Shown piece by piece: positions 26,225 through 34,988 of a stretch of 64,000 bases of DNA. Each line of letters opens with the position of its first letter. Position 1 is the stretch's first letter. A model generated the notes under the pieces. It saw only the letters and a list, made by a program, of their open reading frames with translations. It made no database searches and had not been told where the DNA came from. Position numbers and translations under genes: made by a program. The DNA is from JACCTU01 sp963700495 (GTDB lineage Bacteria; Actinomycetota; Thermoleophilia; Gaiellales; Gaiellaceae). Location of the stretch: positions 496,001-560,000 of the forward strand of contig CAVOXT010000001.1 of NCBI GenBank assembly GCA_963700495.1. Direction: 5' to 3'.

Positions 26225-26277
26225 GCGCCGACTCTACGACCTCTGCGAGGGGGATCTCCAGACGTACACTTGTTCGT

Positions 26278-29200
26278 GTGGACGCGCTCGCGCAGTTCAG
26301 CCCGGCGACCCGTGCTTGGTTCGAGAACGCGTTCCGCGAACCGACCCCCGCGCAGGCGCAGGGCTGGCCGGCGATCTCCTCGGGCGAGCACGTCCTGATC
26401 CAGGCCCCGACCGGATCGGGGAAGACGCTCGCCGCGTTTCTCTCCGGGATCGACCGTCTCACGCAGACGCCGGGCGACGGCCTCCGGCTCCTCTATATCT
26501 CGCCGCTCAAGGCCCTCAACTACGACATCGAGCGCAACCTGCGCGGTCCGCTCGCAGGCCTGCAGTCGGCGCTCCGCGTCGGCGTGCGCACCGGCGACAC
26601 GCCGCAGAAGGAGCGTCAGGCGATGGCGAAGGATCCGCCCGACATCCTGATCACGACGCCCGAGTCGCTCTTCCTGCTGCTCACGTCGGCGGCGCGTGAG
26701 ACGCTTCGCGGCGTCGAGACGCTGATCCTCGACGAGGTGCACGCCGTTGCAGGCACCAAACGTGGCGCTCACCTCGCGCTGTCGGTGGAGCGCCTGCAAC
26801 GGCTACTAGACAAACCGATGCAACGCATCGGTTTGTCCGCGACGCAGCGGCCGCTCGAGGAGATCGGCCGCTTCGTCTCCGGGGGCCGGCCGATCCGGCT
26901 CGTCGACGCGGGCACCCGCAAGGAGATCGACCTTCAGGTCGTCATCCCGCTCGAAGACATGCGCGAGCTGCCCTCGACGGGCGCGCTCTCGTATCCGGCA
27001 CCGGCCGACGGACAGGAGATGGACGCCGGCACCGAACGGAGCGCGCAGTCGATCTGGCCGTCGATCTACCCGAAGATCCTGGAGCTCGTCCGCGAGCACC
27101 GCTCGACGATCGTGTTCGTCAACAACCGCCGGCTCGCCGAGCGGCTCGCGCTCCGGCTGAACGAGCTCGCGAACGCCGACAAGGAGGGGGGTGAGCACGA
27201 GGAGATCGCACGAGCTCACCATGGCTCGCTCGCGCGCGAGCAGCGGGTGATCGTCGAGGAGGAGCTGAAGGCCGGCCGCATCCCGTGCCTCGTCGCGACC
27301 TCCTCGCTCGAGCTCGGGATCGACATGGGCGCGGTGGATCTCGTGATCCAGGTCGAGTCGCCGAAGTCGGTCGCGCGCGGGCTGCAGCGGATCGGGCGTG
27401 CGGGCCACGAGCTCGGCGCGGTCTCGCGCGGTCGCATCTTCCCGAAGTTCCGCGCCGACCTGCTCGAGAGCGCGGTCGTCGCGCGGCGAATCCTCGACGG
27501 CGCGATCGAGGAGACGGTGATCCCGCGGAATCCCCTCGACGTCCTGGCGCAGCAGATCGTCGCGATCGTGGCCGACGAGGAGATCGCCGTCGACGACCTG
27601 CATCGCCTCGTCCGTCGCGCGTACCCGTTCGCGGAGCTCTCGCGCGCGCAGCTCGAGAACGTGCTCGACATGCTCGCGGGCCGGTATCCGAGCGACGAGT
27701 TCGCCGAGCTTCGCCCACGGATCGTCTGGGACCGCACCGCCGGCGTGATCCGCGGACGCATCGGCGCGCGCAGGCTCGCCGTCACGAACGCGGGCACGAT
27801 CCCCGACCGCGGGCTCTTCGGCGTGCACCTCGTCGACGGCGGCGGCCGAGTCGGCGAGCTCGACGAGGAGATGGTCTACGAGGCGCGGGCCGGGCAGACG
27901 TTCCTGCTCGGCGCGTCCACGTGGCGGATCGAGGAGATCACCCGCGACCGCGTGCTCGTGTCTCCCGCTCCCGGCGTTCCCGGCGCGGTGCCGTTCTGGA
28001 AGGGCGAGGGAATCGGCCGGCCGTACGAGCTCGGCGCGGCGATCGGCAAGGTCTCTCGCGAGATCGTCGCGCTCTCGGAGGAGAAGGCGCTCGCGAAGCT
28101 CCGCGACGAGCACACGCTCGACGATCGGGCCGCGCGCAACCTGCTCACGTTCCTGAACGAGCAGATGGCCGCCACCGGTGTCGTGCCGTCGGACCGCACC
28201 GTCGTGGTCGAGCGCTTCCGCGACGAGATCGGCGACTGGCGGGTCTGCCTCCTCACGCCGTTCGGGGGCCGGGTGCACGCGCCGTGGGCGCTCGCGCTGG
28301 CGGCACGGCTGCGCGAGTCGCTCGGGCTCGAGGTGCAGTCGATCTGGTCGGACGACGGGATCGCGCTGCACCTGCCCGACGCCGACGCACCGCCGTCGAC
28401 CGACGACCTGATGATCGACCCGGACGAGATCGAGGAGCTCGTCGTCGGCGAGCTGTCCGGCTCGGCGCTCTTCGGCGCGCGCTTCCGCGAGAACGCGGCA
28501 CGCGCGCTCCTGATCCCGCGTCGCCGCCCGGGAGAGCGGACGCCACTCTGGCAGCAGCGCCTGAAGGCCCAGTCGCTGCTTCAGGTCGCGCGCAAGTACG
28601 GCTCGTTTCCGATCATCCTCGAGACGTACCGCGAGTGCCTCCAGGACGTCTTCGACCTGCCGGCGCTGAAGGGGATCCTGCGCGGGTTGAAGCTGCGTGA
28701 GCTCGATCTCGTCGACGTCGAGTCGCAGAGCGCGTCGCCGTTCTCGTCGTCGCTGCTCTTCGACTACATCGCGACGTACATGTACGAGGACGACACGCCG
28801 CCGGCCGAGCGGCGTGCGCAGGCGCTGTCGCTCGACCGCGACCTGCTCCGCGAGCTGCTCGGGCAGGAAGAGCTTCGCGACCTGATCGATCCCGGCGCGC
28901 TCGAGGAGGTCGAAGCGCAGCTTCGCGGCAAAGCGCGGAACCCCGACGAGCTGCACGACGTCCTCCGCCGCCGCGGCGACCTGCGCGAGGGCGAATACGA
29001 CCCGGGCTTCGCCGAGACGCTGCTGCGCGAGCGGCGCGCGATCCGCGTGCGCTTCGCGGGCGACGAGCGCCTCGTCGCGGCGGAGGACGCGGGCCGCTAC
29101 CGCGACGCGCTCGGAGCGATGCCGCCGGGCGGGCTCCCCGACGCCTTCCTTCTGGGGTCAGACCCCAATACGGCTTTGCAACAACTCGTCCACAGGTACG

Positions 29201-30588
29201 CGAAGAGCCGCGGGCCGTTCACGACCGGTGAGGCGAACGACCACTTCGGCCGCGACGTCGAGCCCCAGCTCCGCGAGCTCGAGCGCGACGAGAAGCTGAT
29301 TCGAGGCGAGCTTCGCCCGGGCGGGACGGAGCGCGAATGGTGCGACCCGGACGTGCTCCGCCGGCTGCGTCGAGCGTCCCTCGCAGCGCTGCGCAAGGAA
29401 GTGGAGCCCGCCGAGCAGGCGACGCTCGGCCGCTTCCTCCCGAGCTGGCATGGGATCGACCGCCGCGCGACGCTGCGCGAGGCGCTCGTGCCGCTGCAGG
29501 GCCTGCCGCTCCCCGTGAAGCTGTGGGAGTCCGAGCTGCTGCCCCGCCGTGTACCGGCGTACCAGCCGCTGCAACTCGACCACCTCTGCGCTTCCGGTGA
29601 GCTCGTCTGGGTCGGTGCCGGCCTCGACCGCGTCGCCGTCTTCTTCCGCGAGGACGCCGGCGTCCTCGGTCGCCCGTCCGCCGCCGCCCCGCCCGAGAGC
29701 GAGGCGGCCCAGCAGATCCGCGACGCGCTCGGCGGCGGCGCGAAGTTCTGGTTCGACCTCGTCGAGGAGACCGGGCTCGAGCCGGCCGAGGCGCTGCCTG
29801 CACTGTGGGATCTCGTCTGGGCCGGGGAGGTGCGGAACGACGCGTGGACGCCGCTCCGCGCGGGCAAACGCTACGAAACGCCGAGAACGCAGCGGCTGCG
29901 GGCACGGCGGTTCTCACGGCAGCGTGCGAACGCGAGCACGGCGACGCAGGGACGCTGGTCGCTCGTCTCCCTGTTCGCGGAGACGCCCGACCGGCGGGCA
30001 CTTGCGGAGCTCCTGCTCGAGCGGCAGGGAATCGTCACGCGCGACAGCGTGAGGGCGGAAGGAATCCAGGGCGGCTACGGCGCGGTCTACGGCGAGCTGC
30101 GTGCACTCGAGACACTCGGCGTCTGCAGGCGCGGCTACTTCGTCGAGGGGCTCGGCGGCGCGCAGTTCGCGCTCGCGGGTGCGGTCGAGAGGCTGCGCGA
30201 GCTCCGGCCGCGCGACGGCGACGAGCCGGAGGCGCTCGTGCTCGCGGCCGCCGACCCCGCCCAGCCCTACGGTGCGGCACTCCCGTGGCCGAAGCGCTCG
30301 GGAGCGCGGGCCGCACGCGTCGCAGGGGCGCACGTCGTCCTGCTCGGCGGCGAGGCTGCGCTCTACGTCGAGCGCGGCGGCAAGTCGCTCGTGCCGTTGC
30401 GCGAGCCCGAGGAGGAGTGGCTGCGGGTGGCGCTCGCCGCGCTCGTCGACCACGTGAAGCGGCGAGGCGGCAAGCGGCTCGCGGTCGAGCGCTTCGACGG
30501 CGAGCCGGTGGGGGAGACCGATGCGATGCCGCTCCTCGTCGAGGCCGGGTTCCTGCCCGGCCCGCGCCGCGCCGTCCTGCGGCCGTGA
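26278..30588 (+). CDS. lhr: Lhr-type DEAD/DEAH superfamily-2 helicase
   Basis: 1436 aa, close to the length of bacterial Lhr. Walker A APTGSGKTLAAFL (about residue 41), DEVH box LILDEVHAVAGTKRG, motif III GLSATQRP, motif VI QRIGRAGHELG, followed by the winged-helix and beta-barrel Lhr core and a very long C-terminal domain. Lhr is an ATP-dependent 3'-5' helicase associated with DNA repair; in mycobacteria it belongs to the mitomycin response. GTG start. A REP-like palindrome (29154) lies in-frame in the C-terminal half and a perfect hairpin (26809) in the helicase core. Confidence 0.93.
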   Translation: MDALAQFSPATRAWFENAFREPTPAQAQGWPAISSGEHVLIQAPTGSGKTLAAFLSGIDRLTQTPGDGLRLLYISPLKALNYDIERNLRGPLAGLQSALRVGVRTGDTPQKERQAMAKDPPDILITTPESLFLLLTSAARETLRGVETLILDEVHAVAGTKRGAHLALSVERLQRLLDKPMQRIGLSATQRPLEEIGRFVSGGRPIRLVDAGTRKEIDLQVVIPLEDMRELPSTGALSYPAPADGQEMDAGTERSAQSIWPSIYPKILELVREHRSTIVFVNNRRLAERLALRLNELANADKEGGEHEEIARAHHGSLAREQRVIVEEELKAGRIPCLVATSSLELGIDMGAVDLVIQVESPKSVARGLQRIGRAGHELGAVSRGRIFPKFRADLLESAVVARRILDGAIEETVIPRNPLDVLAQQIVAIVADEEIAVDDLHRLVRRAYPFAELSRAQLENVLDMLAGRYPSDEFAELRPRIVWDRTAGVIRGRIGARRLAVTNAGTIPDRGLFGVHLVDGGGRVGELDEEMVYEARAGQTFLLGASTWRIEEITRDRVLVSPAPGVPGAVPFWKGEGIGRPYELGAAIGKVSREIVALSEEKALAKLRDEHTLDDRAARNLLTFLNEQMAATGVVPSDRTVVVERFRDEIGDWRVCLLTPFGGRVHAPWALALAARLRESLGLEVQSIWSDDGIALHLPDADAPPSTDDLMIDPDEIEELVVGELSGSALFGARFRENAARALLIPRRRPGERTPLWQQRLKAQSLLQVARKYGSFPIILETYRECLQDVFDLPALKGILRGLKLRELDLVDVESQSASPFSSSLLFDYIATYMYEDDTPPAERRAQALSLDRDLLRELLGQEELRDLIDPGALEEVEAQLRGKARNPDELHDVLRRRGDLREGEYDPGFAETLLRERRAIRVRFAGDERLVAAEDAGRYRDALGAMPPGGLPDAFLLGSDPNTALQQLVHRYAKSRGPFTTGEANDHFGRDVEPQLRELERDEKLIRGELRPGGTEREWCDPDVLRRLRRASLAALRKEVEPAEQATLGRFLPSWHGIDRRATLREALVPLQGLPLPVKLWESELLPRRVPAYQPLQLDHLCASGELVWVGAGLDRVAVFFREDAGVLGRPSAAAPPESEAAQQIRDALGGGAKFWFDLVEETGLEPAEALPALWDLVWAGEVRNDAWTPLRAGKRYETPRTQRLRARRFSRQRANASTATQGRWSLVSLFAETPDRRALAELLLERQGIVTRDSVRAEGIQGGYGAVYGELRALETLGVCRRGYFVEGLGGAQFALAGAVERLRELRPRDGDEPEALVLAAADPAQPYGAALPWPKRSGARAARVAGAHVVLLGGEAALYVERGGKSLVPLREPEEEWLRVALAALVDHVKRRGGKRLAVERFDGEPVGETDAMPLLVEAGFLPGPRRAVLRP
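26809..26837. repeat. Perfect hairpin inside lhr
   Basis: GACAAACCGATGC, AAC, then its exact complement: a 13-bp stem with a 3-base loop, inside the codons for LDKPMQRIGLSAT. Such stability within coding sequence is unusual, but the encoded residues include a conserved helicase motif, so it may be fortuitous. Confidence 0.7.
29154..29166. repeat. REP-like palindrome, copy 3, inside lhr
   Basis: GGGGTCAGACCCC (extended TGGGGTCAGACCCCA) in frame with the helicase, coding LGSDPN. Same core as 1846 and 2296. Confidence 0.55.
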
Positions 30589-30878
30589 GGCAACTCGCGG
30601 CGCTCGTCGCGGTCGCCGCGCTCGCCGGATGCGGCGCTTCGCCGCCGGAGCAGGAGGGCGCCGAACGCGCCGTCGCCGACGCGGCGCGCGCAGACGCGGC
30701 CGACTGCACCTCCCGTTCGCGAATCCTGTTCAAGGAAGGCCCGCCGGCCAACGTCTTCATCTGTGCCGTGCACCTCGGCGACGGCTTCTGCGATCTCTAC
30801 CGCGCCGACCGGAACGCCGCGAAGTACCGCGTTCGCCTCCTGGAACGTCGCGGGTCGTGCACGCTCCCCGCAGGCTGA
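30585..30878 (+). CDS. Small cysteine-containing lipoprotein
   Basis: 97 aa starting at a GTG that overlaps the lhr stop (GTGA). The N-terminus RQLAALVAVAALAGCG is a lipoprotein signal with lipobox LAGC. The mature part has four further cysteines (DCTSRS, FICAVHL, GFCDLYRAD, GSCTLPAG) that could form two disulphides, implying an exported folded domain. No family recognised. Coupling to lhr is likely only transcriptional. Confidence 0.7.
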   Translation: MRQLAALVAVAALAGCGASPPEQEGAERAVADAARADAADCTSRSRILFKEGPPANVFICAVHLGDGFCDLYRADRNAAKYRVRLLERRGSCTLPAG

Positions 30879-30890
30879 AGGATCGCTCAA

Positions 30891-30906
30891 CCGGGGGATC
30901 CCCCGG
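30891..30906. terminator. 16-bp palindrome after the lipoprotein gene
   Basis: CCGGGGGATCCCCCGG, a perfect loopless palindrome 12 bases past the stop. It may act as a terminator; no T-run follows. Confidence 0.45.
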
Positions 30907-30978
30907 CTCCTCAGCACACCCGATCCTGAACGCGAGGCGTTTGCGGCCGCGCCCGAAGTTCGACATTCGGAGACGACC

Positions 30979-31086
30979 ATGGACCCAACGCAGACGAAGC
31001 TCCTCTTCATGATGATGCTGGTGATGCTGCTCTTCGCGTCCCAGCTCGTATCGCAGACCGGCGCGCTTGCCGGCGCCTTGCCCTAG
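30979..31086 (+). CDS. Possible 35-aa membrane peptide
   Basis: ATG with GGAG six bases upstream. Encodes MDPTQTKLLFMMMLVMLLFA followed by a short tail, a single hydrophobic helix. Too short to judge by homology; it could be a chance ORF. Confidence 0.35.
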   Translation: MDPTQTKLLFMMMLVMLLFASQLVSQTGALAGALP

Positions 31087-31161
31087 ACGAGCCGGTCGAG
31101 CAGCGCTCCGAAGACGGCGTGGCGCACGGTCGCCTGTCCGAACGCGCGCGGGGGCACCCGC

Positions 31162-32025
31162 TCACCGCGCCAGCCTGCGAAGCTCGCGGACGGACCGCCG
31201 GAGGCTGTCGCCGACATGGGCCGCGCCGAGCCGGCGTGCGACGCGATCGTTCGCCGCGGCTCCGCCGACCGCGAGGGTCACCCCTTCGGGCAGATCGAGC
31301 TTCCCGAGGTCGGCGACGTTGTCGCGCATCGTCACGCTCAAGCAGAGCACCGCCGCGCCGAGCCGCTCGGCCAGGTCGAGCGCGTCCTCGAGCGGCGCGT
31401 CCGCGCCGAGGTACGCGACCTGCCACCCGTCGGCGCGCAAGAGGGCGCCGAGCATCAGCAGGCCGAGCTCGTGCTGCTCGCCGGGGACGCACGCGAGGAC
31501 TGCGACACCCCGAACGCCTCCGCGCGCGTCGGCCAGCAGGCGCTCCAGCCGCGCCCGGATTGCCGCGCTGGCGAGGTGTTCCTGCGCGATCGAGAGCTCA
31601 CCGCTCGCCCAACCGTCGCCCACGCGCTGCAGCACCGGCTCGACGACTCGCAGGAGCGCCTGCTCCAGCGGGAGCATCGTGAAGGTCTGATCGAGGAGTC
31701 CGCCCAGCGCATCGACGTCCGCACGTGAGACCGCGTCGTAGAGCGCGCGCCGCAGGTCGGCGGGCGTGCGCGCTGCGTCCGCCGCGCCCGTGCCGAGGAG
31801 CGCCGCCGCCTCCCCTATGCGAAAGCCTTCGTCGAGGCGCTCGCAAAGCCACTCGACCCGCACGACGTCGAGATCGCTGTAGCGCCGCTGCCCTCCGCCT
31901 GTGCGCTCCGGCTGGAGCACGCCGTAACGCTGCTCCCACTTGCGCAGCGTGTCTGCCGGAACGCCGGTCCGGCGCACGAGCGCTGCGATGTTCAGGCCGG
32001 GAGGCATCGACTCGGAGTTGGACAA
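31162..32025 (-). CDS. MerR-type regulator with B12-binding domain (CarH/LitR-like)
   Basis: 287 aa. The N-terminal MerR winged helix has NIAALVRRTGVPADTLRKWE and RRYSDLDVVRV. A four-helix cap follows with GWASGELSIAQEH (CarH W...EH region), then a Rossmann B12-binding domain with PGEQHELGLLML (E-x-H-x-x-G, lower axial histidine). Relatives are light-sensing adenosylcobalamin repressors. The residue after the cap Trp is Ala where Thermus CarH has the light-state His ligand, so photochemistry may differ. No carotenoid gene follows; convergent with the small ORF at 30979, divergent from the glycosylase at 32049. Confidence 0.85.
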   Translation of the reverse strand: MSNSESMPPGLNIAALVRRTGVPADTLRKWEQRYGVLQPERTGGGQRRYSDLDVVRVEWLCERLDEGFRIGEAAALLGTGAADAARTPADLRRALYDAVSRADVDALGGLLDQTFTMLPLEQALLRVVEPVLQRVGDGWASGELSIAQEHLASAAIRARLERLLADARGGVRGVAVLACVPGEQHELGLLMLGALLRADGWQVAYLGADAPLEDALDLAERLGAAVLCLSVTMRDNVADLGKLDLPEGVTLAVGGAAANDRVARRLGAAHVGDSLRRSVRELRRLAR

Positions 32026-32048
32026 AACCTATCGCTACGCTCCGCGTG

Positions 32049-32804
32049 GTGCCCGAAGGCGATTCACTGCGACGCGCGGCGGCGTTGCTCCAGCCGCTCG
32101 TCGGTCAGCGCGTCGAGGTCGAGACGCCTCATCCGCGCGCAGCCGTCAAACGGATCGCCGAGCGCCTCGACGGTCGGACGCTCGAGTCGATCGAGGCGGT
32201 CGGGAAGAACCTGCTCCTCCAGTTCGAGGGCGGAGTCGTCTTGCGCAGCCACCTGCGGATGACCGGACGCTGGCGGCTCGAGCGGCGGGGGGCGAAGCGG
32301 GTCGGGCGGCCCTGGCTCGTGCTGCGCGGAGCGGAGCACGAGGGCGTGCTCTGGAACGGGCCGGTTCTGGAATTCGGCGCGGCTCACGACGTCGTTCGCC
32401 GGCTCGGGCCTGACGTGCTCGACGAGCCCCTGAAGCTCGAGGCCGTCCTCCGCAACCTGCGTGCGACGGATCAGACCCGGCTGCTCGGAGAGGCTCTACT
32501 CGACCAGCGCCTCGTCGCGGGGATCGGGAACGTGTGGCGAGCGGAGGCGCTCTGGGAGGTGCGGCTCTCTCCGTGGGCGCGCCTCGCCGACGTCTCGGAC
32601 GACGACCTCCGCGCGGCCGTCGGCGCGGCCTCCACCCTCATGCGCCGCGGGCTCGCGACCGGTCGCTCCGGCCGTAACGTCTACCGCCGCCGCGTCTGCC
32701 GTCGCTGCGGGAGCCCGATCGAGTCTCGCGGTCAGGGGGACGACAACCGCACGATCTACTGGTGCCCGGCCTGCCAGGGAGGATTGGACGCCCCGACATC
32801 GTAG
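32049..32804 (+). CDS. Fpg/Nei-family DNA glycosylase (endonuclease VIII-like)
   Basis: 251 aa. GTG at 32049 places Pro2-Glu3 (PEGDSLRRAA) immediately after the initiator, the Schiff-base catalytic pair. Further motifs are LLLQFEGGVVLRSHLRMTGRW, helix-two-turn-helix LLDQRLVAGIGNVWRAEALW, and a C-terminal zinc finger CRRCGSPI...YWCPAC. PEGD, not PELP, favours the Nei branch that removes oxidised pyrimidines. Divergent from the B12-MerR gene, 24 bases apart. Confidence 0.9.
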   Translation: MPEGDSLRRAAALLQPLVGQRVEVETPHPRAAVKRIAERLDGRTLESIEAVGKNLLLQFEGGVVLRSHLRMTGRWRLERRGAKRVGRPWLVLRGAEHEGVLWNGPVLEFGAAHDVVRRLGPDVLDEPLKLEAVLRNLRATDQTRLLGEALLDQRLVAGIGNVWRAEALWEVRLSPWARLADVSDDDLRAAVGAASTLMRRGLATGRSGRNVYRRRVCRRCGSPIESRGQGDDNRTIYWCPACQGGLDAPTS

Positions 32805-32815
32805 GCCAAGGGTCC

Positions 32816-33961
32816 ATGGCAGTTCGCGCTCCCCATCTCTACCGCTCGCTTCGCTGCTTCTGCCTCGGCGCTTTCCACGTTCTCTCACAGGAGGACGCCG
32901 AGCTGCCGTTCGCCTTCGAGCAGCATGCGTCGCGCGGCCGGCCGACGCTCTACGAGTACAAGCCGCTCGTCCGGGACTTCGTCGAGGCACGGGCGCGCAA
33001 GCTCGAGGACCGGCAGGACGCACGGCTCGCCGTGCAGGACCTTCGGGCCGAGCCCGCCGCGGCGATCTTCGGCGAAGAGCCGTTCAAGGCGGTGCTGCTG
33101 CCGCTGATCCTCCGGGTCGCCGAGTCCTGCGGCGGCTTCGACTGGGACGACGGCGCCTTCGACCGTGCCTACGAGGAGCTCGAGCGGACGATCTTCAGCG
33201 GACGCCGGGTGTACGCCGCCGCCGCCCCGCTCGTCGGGCTCTCGGTCGGAGCGGAGATCACGCTCGCGGAAGGCCTGTGTGTGCGGCACGCCGCGACCGG
33301 CGAGCTGACGCGCCACTGGCCGGAGGCGCAGGGTCTGCTGCCGCCCGAGTTCGGGCGCGAGACCGACCGCCTCTGCATGCTCGAGCTCAAGCGGGAGCTC
33401 GCCGCGGGAGAGGACGTGCCGGATGCTTCCGGCGAGCTGGGCGACGCGGTCACCGCCGTGCGGCTCGCGACGTGTGGCGCCGTCGCCGCCGGCCCGGTGC
33501 TGTTCGAGCGGCTCGACTGGCGGCCGTTCGGAATCAAGCCCGTGCTCCCGATCGCGGCGGCGCAGCCCGAGGGCGAGGCGACGCGGCTCGATCCGTTTCG
33601 CGGACGGCTCGCGTCCGAGCTGCTCGAGCGTCTCGCGCTCGCCGACGAGGATCCGGAGCTCGGCGAGGCGCTCGATCGCTGGGAGCTGTCGCTCTTCCAG
33701 ATCGGTCCGTCGCGCGAGGAGCAGCTGCTCGAGTCGCTGACGGCGCTGCTCGGAGGTGTGGACGGCGTCTGGGCGGCGACGATGCGCGCCTCCGTCCTCC
33801 TCGGCCAGAAGGTCGATCAGCCCGGGCCCGACACGGTCCGGCGTGCGCTCGTCGAGACGTTGATGCACGGCGATCGTGCCGCGCTGGTCGAGGCACTGGA
33901 CGACGCGATGCTCGGCCTGCGGGACGCACCCGCGGGCTACTTCGCGCGCGCCGCCGGCTGA
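32816..33961 (+). CDS. Conserved hypothetical protein
   Basis: 381 aa, acidic, mostly helical, no signal peptide or membrane segment. Distinctive stretches: YRSLRCFCLGAFHVLSQEDA at the N-terminus, DWDDGAFDRAYEELERTIFS, LDWRPFGIKPVLPIAAAQ and RRALVETLMHGDRAALVEAL. Not recognised. The ATG is 11 bases after the glycosylase stop, so the two may be co-transcribed. Confidence 0.65.
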   Translation: MAVRAPHLYRSLRCFCLGAFHVLSQEDAELPFAFEQHASRGRPTLYEYKPLVRDFVEARARKLEDRQDARLAVQDLRAEPAAAIFGEEPFKAVLLPLILRVAESCGGFDWDDGAFDRAYEELERTIFSGRRVYAAAAPLVGLSVGAEITLAEGLCVRHAATGELTRHWPEAQGLLPPEFGRETDRLCMLELKRELAAGEDVPDASGELGDAVTAVRLATCGAVAAGPVLFERLDWRPFGIKPVLPIAAAQPEGEATRLDPFRGRLASELLERLALADEDPELGEALDRWELSLFQIGPSREEQLLESLTALLGGVDGVWAATMRASVLLGQKVDQPGPDTVRRALVETLMHGDRAALVEALDDAMLGLRDAPAGYFARAAG

Positions 33962-33991
33962 GACACAGTCACGGAAGGCGATGATTGTGGT

Positions 33992-34645
33992 GTGACCCGT
34001 CGCTCGATACCTCCGGGCGTTCGCGCAGTGCTTCCGGTCGCCGTGACCGTGCCGCTGTTCGGGGTCTCGTACGGCGTCCTCGCCCGATCGGCCGACATGG
34101 GGGTGCTCGCCCCGATCGTCATGTCCGCGACGACGTTCGCCGGGTCGGCGCAGTTCGCGGTGGCGTCGATTCTCGACGACGACGGCAGCCTGGTCGCCGC
34201 CATCGTCGCGGCGCTCCTGCTGAACGCGCGGTACGCGGCGATCGGGATCTCCGTCGCGCCGCTCTTCCGGGGCTCGCCGTTGCGCAGGCTCGTCGAGGCA
34301 CAGCTCGTCGTCGACGAGTCGTGGGCTGTGTCCGCGCGCCCGGACGGGACGTTCGACCGGCGCATCCTGCTCGGCGCCGGGCTCACCCTGTACGTCGTCT
34401 GGGTGCTCGGCACGGCGCTCGGCGTTCTCGGCGGCGGTTTGGTCGGCGACCCCGAGCGGCTCGGGCTGGACGCGGCGTTCCCGGCGCTCTTTCTCGCGCT
34501 GCTCGCGGGGCAGCTCAACTCGCGCCGCGCGGTCGCAGCCGCCCTGGCGGGCGGAGGGATCGCGCTGGTCCTGCTGCCGTTTGCGCCGCCCGGCGTGCCG
34601 ATCGTCGCAGCCGTGCTCGGTTGCCTCGTGGGTCTCCGCCGATGA
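33992..34645 (+). CDS. azlC: AzlC-family branched-chain amino-acid exporter, large subunit
   Basis: 217-aa membrane protein with about six helices. Typical motifs: VTVPLFGVSYGVLARSADMG, MSATTFAGSAQFA and NARYAAIGISVAPLF. Pairs with AzlD to export branched-chain amino acids or analogues. GTG start; overlaps azlD by four bases. Confidence 0.88.
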   Translation: MTRRSIPPGVRAVLPVAVTVPLFGVSYGVLARSADMGVLAPIVMSATTFAGSAQFAVASILDDDGSLVAAIVAALLLNARYAAIGISVAPLFRGSPLRRLVEAQLVVDESWAVSARPDGTFDRRILLGAGLTLYVVWVLGTALGVLGGGLVGDPERLGLDAAFPALFLALLAGQLNSRRAVAAALAGGGIALVLLPFAPPGVPIVAAVLGCLVGLRR

Positions 34646-34947
34646 GCGTCTGGCTCGTCGTGACGGTCGTCGGGGCGGGCACGATCGCGCTCAAGGGCGT
34701 CGGGCCGGCGCTGCTCGGGACCCGCCCGCTGCCGCCGAGACTCGACGCTCTCGTCGCGTTGCTCGCGCCGTCGCTCCTGGCCGCGCTCGTCGTCACCCAG
34801 ACGCTCGGCGGCGACGGAGGACTCGTGGTGGACTCGCGCGTCGTCGGCGTCGGCGCGGCCGCCGTGGCGATCGCGCTCCGCGCGCCGCTGATCGTCGTCG
34901 TGGCGATCGCCGCCCTCGTGACGGCGCTCGTCCGCGCACTGGTCTAG
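34642..34947 (+). CDS. azlD: AzlD-family transporter small subunit
   Basis: 101 aa, about four hydrophobic segments. GAGTIALKGVGPALLGTRPL and LPPRLDALVALLAPSLLAAL are typical of AzlD. ATG overlaps the azlC stop (ATGA), so the two subunits are co-translated. Confidence 0.86.
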   Translation: MSVWLVVTVVGAGTIALKGVGPALLGTRPLPPRLDALVALLAPSLLAALVVTQTLGGDGGLVVDSRVVGVGAAAVAIALRAPLIVVVAIAALVTALVRALV

Positions 34948-34988
34948 TCGAATCGCTGATCCGCGAACGGCCGTGGCAGGATGCGGGA

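Noticed and set aside
26806..28956. 716-aa minus-strand ORF antisense to lhr
   Set aside because: Same reason: high-GC shadow frame of a motif-complete helicase gene.
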